Notes under the pieces: model-generated
Told to the model about the DNA's origin: nothing
Seen by the model: the letters and a program-made list of their open reading frames with translations, nothing else
The model's database searches: none
Assembly (NCBI GenBank): GCA_903857165.1
Contig: CAIODU010000339.1
Span: 1-43,041, forward strand
DNA length: 43,041 nt
From: an uncultured Methylococcaceae bacterium
GTDB lineage: Bacteria; Pseudomonadota; Gammaproteobacteria; Methylococcales; Methylococcaceae
Direction of reading: 5' to 3'
Made by a program: the position numbers and the translations under genes
Shown here: one piece after another, positions 38,189 through 43,041 of the stretch
Layout of the letters: each line of letters begins with the position of its first letter
Numbering within the stretch: the first letter of the stretch is position 1

Positions 38189-38351
38189 GTGGGGGCGGGT
38201 TTGGAACCAATACTGTTGAATTAAGGAGTAGGTCGGCATCCCCATGCCGACAATGAACTTGTTCTTCCCTCGGCGGCAAAGGGTTGCCGCCCTACGGATT
38301 CTGTTGCATAGGCTTAATTCAACAGTATTGGGGTTTGGACCCCGCCCCTAC
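38189..38351. repeat. split GGGGCGGGTT palindrome carrying an inserted element
   Basis: gggggcgggtttggaacc ends at 38208 and ggggtttggaccccgccc resumes at 38330, the two halves of the hairpin seen intact at 35506-35534. The string gggtttgga is duplicated on both sides, as expected for a target duplication. Confidence 0.65.
38209..38329. mobile_element. 121-bp MITE-like element, copy A
   Basis: Terminal inverted repeats AATACTGTTGAATTAAG (38209-38225) and its exact inverse (38313-38329). Inside are two hairpins: gtcggcatccccatgccgac and ggcggcaaagggttgccgcc. It encodes nothing. Copy B at 40991-41112 is the same element inverted. Confidence 0.8.
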
Positions 38352-38370
38352 TTAAAAATCGAACGGGAAA

Positions 38371-39747
38371 ATGGCAAAAATTTACAAGACACTGACGGGC
38401 GTCATGCTGATTTTCGGCATTGCGGCACAGGGGCTGGCGGAGGAAATTGATCCAAGAGTGGAGCGAATCCGTCGCGACTTGGGCTATTACCGTCAAAATG
38501 AAAATCAAAATGGTGGGTTGGCGGCGGAAATCCGTGCATTACGCGAAGAGTTCCGCCAGGCGACTGAGCGTCAAGACAATCGTATTCGACAGATTGAGGA
38601 GGAACTCAAGCAACTCAAGCCGATGGCAAAGCCATCCCCGCAGACTCCGCCCCAGACCATCTCTGCCGAACCCCCGCGTACCGAAGTGAAACCCCTTCTT
38701 CCGGCATTAAACAAGGGGGGCGGAATTTCGGTTTGCCATCAAGGCTGTGATTTCCAAGATTTGCAACAGGCGGTGGATGCCGCCCCGCCGGGCGGCCTTA
38801 TTTCGGTCGCAGCCGAAATCAATGGAACTTGCGCGGTCATCAACAAGCCGCTTCGACTGTCAGGTTTGCAGGGCAAGGATGGCTCGCGCGCGCACCTGGC
38901 AGGCGGGGTTTGCCTAGGCAAGGCGTCTTTGGTTACGGCAGCCCCCAACATCACCATCGAGGGGTTTGAGATTTCCGGCATCCAAGTAGGTGACGGAAAC
39001 GGTGCCTGTATCCGGCTGGACCCGGGCAGTCGTGATATTACGATTAAAAACCTCTACTGCCATGACAGCCAAGATGGAATCCTCGGGGGATTCAGTGGCA
39101 GACTCACCCTGGAGGATTCAACTTTCGAGAGCAATGGTTTCGGCAATGGGCAGGCCCATGGACTCTATCTGACTGATGGGAACGAAGCGGTGATACGCCG
39201 CAGTAAAATACTGTCAACGAAGGATGCCGGGCATTCGCTCAAATCGGGTGTGCAAAAACTGATCGTGGAAGATAGCGTCATCGCCGCGTTGAACGGCCAC
39301 AATTCGCGAGCCTTGGATGCTTTTGCCGGGGGCGACATTAGCTTGCGCCGAAATGTCATCCAGCAAGGGCCGCAGTCCGACAATAGCGACGTGATCGGCC
39401 TTGCACTGGAACCCAACCGATTGTTGCCTGGCGGACATTCCGTTTTGCTGGAAGACAATTGGGTGATTTTCGACGATGACACTCGGGGTCAGAAAGTGTT
39501 GTTCAGGGGGCAAAAACTGGGCTCCGTCGTCGTCCGCAATAACATGATGGTCGGGCTGAATCGAATCGGCATCGACGGGGTCAGGGAGGAAGGCAATCGC
39601 TGGGCTGAAAACCGCAGTCAGGCTGGCTTGCCAGCGTATGACGGAAGCTTGGCAACGCTCCCTGGCCCCGGCAAGAAACCCGCCAACCTCGACCATTCCA
39701 AAATTCCATCCCTGCCGGGATATTCTTGGAGGAGTATTTTCAAGTGA
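38371..39747 (+). CDS. exported right-handed parallel beta-helix protein
   Basis: A 458-residue protein with a signal peptide (LTGVMLIFGIAAQGLA before EEIDP). Residues ~25-90 are a charged coiled coil (EIRALREEFRQATERQDNRIRQIEEELKQLK), then a Pro-rich linker, then from ~125 repeated strand/turn units such as NITIEGFEISGIQVG, DITIKNLYCHDSQDG, LTLEDSTFESNGFG and KLIVEDSVIAAL, which read as a right-handed parallel beta-helix. Such folds bind or cleave polysaccharides; catalytic residues cannot be assigned by eye. It is probably periplasmic or surface-attached. No operon partner is evident. Confidence 0.75.
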   Translation: MAKIYKTLTGVMLIFGIAAQGLAEEIDPRVERIRRDLGYYRQNENQNGGLAAEIRALREEFRQATERQDNRIRQIEEELKQLKPMAKPSPQTPPQTISAEPPRTEVKPLLPALNKGGGISVCHQGCDFQDLQQAVDAAPPGGLISVAAEINGTCAVINKPLRLSGLQGKDGSRAHLAGGVCLGKASLVTAAPNITIEGFEISGIQVGDGNGACIRLDPGSRDITIKNLYCHDSQDGILGGFSGRLTLEDSTFESNGFGNGQAHGLYLTDGNEAVIRRSKILSTKDAGHSLKSGVQKLIVEDSVIAALNGHNSRALDAFAGGDISLRRNVIQQGPQSDNSDVIGLALEPNRLLPGGHSVLLEDNWVIFDDDTRGQKVLFRGQKLGSVVVRNNMMVGLNRIGIDGVREEGNRWAENRSQAGLPAYDGSLATLPGPGKKPANLDHSKIPSLPGYSWRSIFK

Positions 39748-39990
39748 TTGTTTGGGCTTTACCTTAGGCTTTGGCTCTGTTAGCGTTAAGGTGATTCCTG
39801 AGAAAAAACATCCCATCAAGAATCCGTTCCGTGGGAAAAAATAGAGTCCACGAAAGACACGAAAGGCACGAACAAAAGCAAGATTCGTTCGTGCCTTTCG
39901 TGTTTTTCGTGGACGATTCTTTTGGTGGATTCATTAGAATTGTGGTTTGTGTTAATCTTCCGTCATCCACAACCAATAGAGACCCGTGTC
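39748..39990. other. spacer with long hairpin before the P460 gene
   Basis: No gene. A hairpin with 28-bp arms (39846-39873 and 39887-39914) dominates it. No clear promoter could be assigned. Confidence 0.6.
39846..39914. repeat. 28-bp-arm hairpin (CCACGAAAGACACGAAAGG type)
   Basis: gtccacgaaagacacgaaag... pairs with ...ctttcgtgtttttcgtggac, with one mismatch and a 13-base loop. This is a common bacterial dispersed repeat motif and a likely bidirectional transcription stop. Confidence 0.85.
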
Positions 39991-40491
39991 ATGAAGAAAT
40001 CCATTCTACTTTTAAGCGTTTTGCTGGTGTCCGCGTCTATGCTTCAGGCTGAAGAGGCCAAGGTCGCTGTCGGCAATAACGGCATCGGCATCCCCGAAGG
40101 CTATAAAAACTTCCGTCTGATCGGCGTTTCCCAGCGCTCCGACGACCAGACCCTGCGTGCCATCCTCGGCAACGATGTGGCGATTGAGGCGGCACGAGCG
40201 GGCAAAACCAATCCGTGGCCAAATGGAACCATCCTCGCCAAGTTGGGCTGGAAGCACACGCCTAGCGACAAATTCCCCGCCGCCACCATTCCCGGCGACT
40301 TCACCCGTGCCGATTTTATGATTAAGGACGATGTGAAATACGCCTCCACCGGCGGTTGGGGTTGGGGCCGCTGGATCGGCATGGAACAAAAGCCCTACGA
40401 CAAAGCCGATTTTGCCCAAGAATGCATGGCCTGTCATTCTGTGGTCAAGGATCAGGATTTGGTATTCACCAAGCCGGTGAAACTGCCTTAG
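39991..40491 (+). CDS. cytochrome P460 family c-type cytochrome
   Basis: From ATG 39991 the protein has 166 residues. The signal peptide (KKSILLLSVLLVSASMLQA) precedes EEAKVAVGNNG. The family block SDDQTLRAILGNDVAIEAARAGKTNPWPNGTILAKLGWK and the C-terminal haem site CMACH mark cytochrome P460 / c'-beta. In methanotrophs and ammonia oxidisers such proteins oxidise hydroxylamine or bind NO; the lysine in the K-L-G-W-K segment may be the residue that crosslinks the haem. It is periplasmic. The track's upstream extension is not supported. It is followed directly by an M48 remnant in another frame. Confidence 0.85.
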   Translation: MKKSILLLSVLLVSASMLQAEEAKVAVGNNGIGIPEGYKNFRLIGVSQRSDDQTLRAILGNDVAIEAARAGKTNPWPNGTILAKLGWKHTPSDKFPAATIPGDFTRADFMIKDDVKYASTGGWGWGRWIGMEQKPYDKADFAQECMACHSVVKDQDLVFTKPVKLP

Positions 40492-40988
40492 GGGCCGCCT
40501 ATTCGCGTTCGCGCGAATACAGTTCTGACTTACACGGTTTGGCCTGTTGCCCCAATATGGACGACGCTTGCCGGGGTTTATCCGCATTGGCCGCTGGCGG
40601 CAAGCGATTCAAGACCCTTGACATCAACGAATATGTCGATCAAACCGCCGCGACAGGAGGGTTTTGGATGTCGCTTCATGAATTGATTGCCGATTATCCT
40701 TGGCTGATCAAACGCATGGAAAGGCTGAGGGCAACAGCGGAAGGCCGGGAGCCGAATTTCCCACGGCGGAGGCTGCGGGCTTGGCTACTGGCTCTATTCA
40801 TTCCCCGGATAGGCGTTGGATCCGGGGCGGGGGCATCGCCTCTAATCATGATCGCCGCCATCGGCATCTTGGCGGCCATCGCCGTTCCCGCTTACCAAGA
40901 CTTCCTAACGCGCGCCAAGGTGGCGGAGGGCTTCAAATCGCAGGGTGGGCCGTCCGCTGATTTGCCACCCGCTGGCCCACCAGAGTAG
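40491..40988 (+). pseudogene. 5'-truncated M48 peptidase with pilin-like tail
   Basis: The frame begins in the third-ligand motif of M48 peptidases (AYSRSREYSSDLHGLACCP, from SRxxEYxAD) and continues with ALAAGGKRFKTLDINEYVDQTAATGGFWMSLHELIADYPWLIKRMERL, typical of M48 C-terminal halves. It ends in a hydrophobic, pilin-like segment (IGILAAIAVPAYQDFLTRAKVAEG). The HExxH half is missing because the P460 gene ends exactly where homology starts. There is no start codon or ribosome site of its own. It is most likely a remnant left by a rearrangement. Confidence 0.6.
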
Positions 40989-40990
40989 GC

Positions 40991-41112
40991 AATACTGTTG
41001 AATTAAGCAATAACGACAAAACCCGTAGGGCGGCAACCCTTTGCCGCCGAGGGATGAGACAAGTCCGTTGTCGGCATGGGGATGCCGCCCTACGCCTTAA
41101 TTCAACAGCATT
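40991..41112. mobile_element. 121-bp MITE-like element, copy B
   Basis: Ends AATACTGTTGAATTAAG (40991-41007) and its inverse (41096-41112, one mismatch). Its interior is the reverse complement of copy A, with about 85% identity by eye. gagtagg lies on both sides (40983 and 41113), a possible target duplication. Confidence 0.8.
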
Positions 41113-41221
41113 GAGTAGGGGTGTGGGGTTTGCGCTGGTTCCCAGGCTCCGTTTCCCGTTGCATATGCCCTAGGCCGGGATAAGCCTGTCTGAGCGTAGT
41201 CGAAAGCAAATCCCCCTTAGC

Positions 41222-41239
41222 CCCCCTTTGCAAAGGGGG
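41222..41239. repeat. CCCCCTTTGCAAAGGGGG palindrome
   Basis: A perfect 18-bp palindrome, part of the common 'aatcccccttagcccccc' repeat, followed by tttt on the plus strand. It may serve as a terminator for either side. Confidence 0.55.
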
Positions 41240-41322
41240 TTTTCGGGCTTATCAAGGCGAACCTCCGCCCGGCCAACCGCAACCGGGACAGCAAACCAGG
41301 CTTCCTTACTTGCCCATTCCAC

Positions 41323-42687
41323 TCAAAACGTCGGTGCCCGCTTGCCCATCATGCCTTTTGCGCCGCGCATCATGGAAGCCATGCTGCCACCCTTCTTGAA
41401 CTTCTTCATCATCTTCTGCATCTGCTCGAATTGCTTGAGCATCTTGTTGATGTTCGGCACATCCGTGCCCGAACCCTTGGCAATGCGGTTCTTGCGCGAG
41501 CCATTGAGGATTTCAGGGCTGGAACGCTCTTTCTTGGTCATCGAGTCGATCATGGAGAGTTGTTGGAACAACTCCTTCTCGTTGATCTTGTCCTTGACGT
41601 GCTGCGGCATGGTGGCCGCGCCGGGCAGTTTGTCCAGCATGGCCATCACGCCGCCCATGCCCTTCAACTGGGTGAGTTGGTCGCGATAGTCCTCCAAGTT
41701 GAAGCTCTTGCCTTTGTGGATCTTTTCCGCCAGTTTCTCGGCCTTGTCCTTGTCCATTTTGCGCTCCACGTCCTCAATCAGGGAGAGCATGTCGCCCATG
41801 CCTAGGATTCTGGAGGCCAGGCGGTCAGGATGGAACAACTCCAAGGCGGCGGTCTTTTCGCCAACGCCTAAGAACTTGATGGGCTTGCCGGTGATGTGGC
41901 GGATCGACAGCGCCGCGCCGCCCCGCGCATCGCCGTCGGTCTTGGTCAGGATGATGCCGGTCAAGGGCAGTGCGTCATGGAAAGCTTTGGCAGTGTTGGC
42001 GGCATCTTGGCCGGTCATGCTATCGACCACGAACAAGGTTTCGATGGGCTTGATTGCGGCATGGATTTCCTTGATTTCCGCCATCATTTGCCCGTCTATG
42101 TGGAGACGGCCTGCGGTATCGACGAGGACCACGTCGAAATATTTCTTGCGGGCGTAGGTAATCGCGTTTTTGGCGATGTCCACGGGTTTTTGCGAAATGT
42201 CGCTGGGGAAAAACTCTGCTTTCACTTCAGCAGCCAAGGTTTTCAACTGCTCGATGGCGGCCGGGCGGTAAACGTCGGCGGACACCACCAACACGGATTT
42301 GCGCTCGGTCTCCTTCAACCAGCGCGCCAACTTGGCAACCGTTGTGGTCTTGCCCGCGCCTTGCAGGCCGGCCATGAGGATGACCGCCGGCGGCTGGCAG
42401 GCCAGGCTGAGCTTCACATGGGCGCTGCCCATGACGGCTTTCAACTCTTCATGGACGATCTTCACCATCGACTGCCCAGGGTTGAGGCTTTTCCCCACCT
42501 CATGGCCGAGCGCGCGTGCCTTCACCTGCTCGATGAAGTCCTTCACCACGGGCAATGCCACATCGGCCTCCAGCAGCGCCCCCCTCACCTCGCGCAGGGT
42601 GTCTTGAATGTTGCTTTCGGTCAGGCGGCCTTGGCCGCGAATTTTCTTGAGCGATGCGTCAAATCGTTGGGTTAGGTTGTCGAACAT
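41323..42687 (-). CDS. ffh: signal recognition particle protein Ffh
   Basis: A 454-residue SRP54 homologue. The N domain (MFDNLTQRFDASLKKIRGQGRLTE) leads into the GTPase with GLQGAGKTTTVAKLA, DVYRPAAIEQL, DTAGRL and TKTDGDARGGAAL. The M domain is rich in methionine (MMKKFKKGGSMASMMRGAKGMMGK) and binds 4.5S RNA and signal sequences. With FtsY it delivers nascent membrane proteins to SecYEG. aaggtag is the ribosome site. No 4.5S RNA gene is visible in this window. Confidence 0.97.
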   Translation of the reverse strand: MFDNLTQRFDASLKKIRGQGRLTESNIQDTLREVRGALLEADVALPVVKDFIEQVKARALGHEVGKSLNPGQSMVKIVHEELKAVMGSAHVKLSLACQPPAVILMAGLQGAGKTTTVAKLARWLKETERKSVLVVSADVYRPAAIEQLKTLAAEVKAEFFPSDISQKPVDIAKNAITYARKKYFDVVLVDTAGRLHIDGQMMAEIKEIHAAIKPIETLFVVDSMTGQDAANTAKAFHDALPLTGIILTKTDGDARGGAALSIRHITGKPIKFLGVGEKTAALELFHPDRLASRILGMGDMLSLIEDVERKMDKDKAEKLAEKIHKGKSFNLEDYRDQLTQLKGMGGVMAMLDKLPGAATMPQHVKDKINEKELFQQLSMIDSMTKKERSSPEILNGSRKNRIAKGSGTDVPNINKMLKQFEQMQKMMKKFKKGGSMASMMRGAKGMMGKRAPTF

Positions 42688-43041
42688 GTGAATACTACCT
42701 TATTTAAGCTGGGCAACGGGGGGTTGTCGGTTCCGGTGGGCGATGCTGCGGGTTTTGCGCTGGGCAGTCGGAATCCAAATGCCAATTTTACCGCGATGGG
42801 CAGCAGAAATACGTTTTTTTCTGAAAATTGATAGATGCCAAGCCCCCAAACAGGAAGAAGCGGTTTCACGCAACGACGCAACGGGGCAATGCCGGCCAAG
42901 TGTAAAATTTCCTGACACCCTCCGCCCGGCCGGTTCATTCGTGTTTTTTTTAACCACTGAGGTTACGCACCATTATGTGCAGGAGCGCCAAAGCTTGCTT
43001 TGGCACTTGGATTGGGGTTGGAGCGCCAAAGCTTGCTTTGG
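42688..43041. other. spacer upstream of ffh with repeats at the window edge
   Basis: 354 bp. The minus-strand ORFs listed here have no recognisable content. The end holds two direct copies of ggagcgccaaagcttgcttt... at 42982-43003 and 43020-43041, the arm of the inverted repeat seen at 37308. The element is cut by the window edge. Confidence 0.55.

Larger units (their letters stand above)
40989..41322. other. repeat-rich spacer after the M48 remnant
   Basis: 334 bp without a gene. It holds the mobile element copy B, a 'ctgagcgtagtcgaaagc' fragment near 41190, and a ccccctttgcaaaggggg palindrome (41222-41239). Confidence 0.65.

Overview
The window looks like chromosome of a gammaproteobacterium. 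The evidence is the housekeeping order rpoZ-spoT-ridA-recG, a DgkA-type diacylglycerol kinase, a SecA ending in a zinc SEC-C motif, a two-gene-width type I restriction locus and a recognisable sigma-32 promoter at htpG. A cytochrome P460, an exported SBP56-type methanethiol oxidase and very many small palindromic repeats would fit a methanotroph-like (Methylococcales-type) genome. That placement is an inference; no rRNA or methane oxidation gene lies here.

Layout. 1-830: a small exported Cys-rich protein and repeat-rich spacer. 830-5899: rpoZ-spoT-ridA-recG, tightly packed or overlapping. 5949-8614: DUF423 membrane protein, then a PAP2 phosphatase/glycosyltransferase pair behind what reads as a tandem Pho box with a correctly spaced -10, then dgkA. 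Together these suggest phosphate-starvation lipid remodelling. 8958-10648: exported TPR protein and a lone FRG-domain protein. 10856-14572: uvrA, then an AT-rich gene that looks like a Fic protein from which the catalytic core is missing. 14893-17634: YeeZ-like epimerase, DUF5062, family 2 glycosyltransferase. 17700-23765: htpG (minus strand, heat-shock promoter), secA, argJ with a terminator.

24051-35252 is a defence island. A type I restriction-modification operon (hsdM, hsdS, hsdR) is interleaved with a GIY-YIG gene, a 70-residue ORF, a DarT/DarG DNA ADP-ribosylation toxin-antitoxin pair and a YgjP-type metallopeptidase. Most genes from hsdS onward touch or overlap. The island is full of a ~142-bp palindromic repeat. 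One copy lies in frame inside hsdR, a different 93-bp palindrome lies in frame inside hsdM, and the 3' end of hsdM is repeated just before hsdS, as if a GIY-YIG/repeat block had been inserted at the hsdM-hsdS junction.

35542-38047 (minus strand): tetR, then DUF4242 and SBP56 methanethiol oxidase, with two nearly identical operator-like sites, one in the tetR promoter and one in front of the DUF4242-SBP56 pair. 38371-40988: exported beta-helix protein, cytochrome P460 and a 5'-truncated M48 peptidase remnant. 41323-42687: ffh (minus strand). Between genes sit at least six kinds of palindromic or MITE-like repeat. These include two inverted copies of a ~121-bp element with 17-bp terminal inverted repeats, one apparently inserted into another palindrome.

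All calls come from reading the sequence and the supplied ORF translations; no database search was possible.
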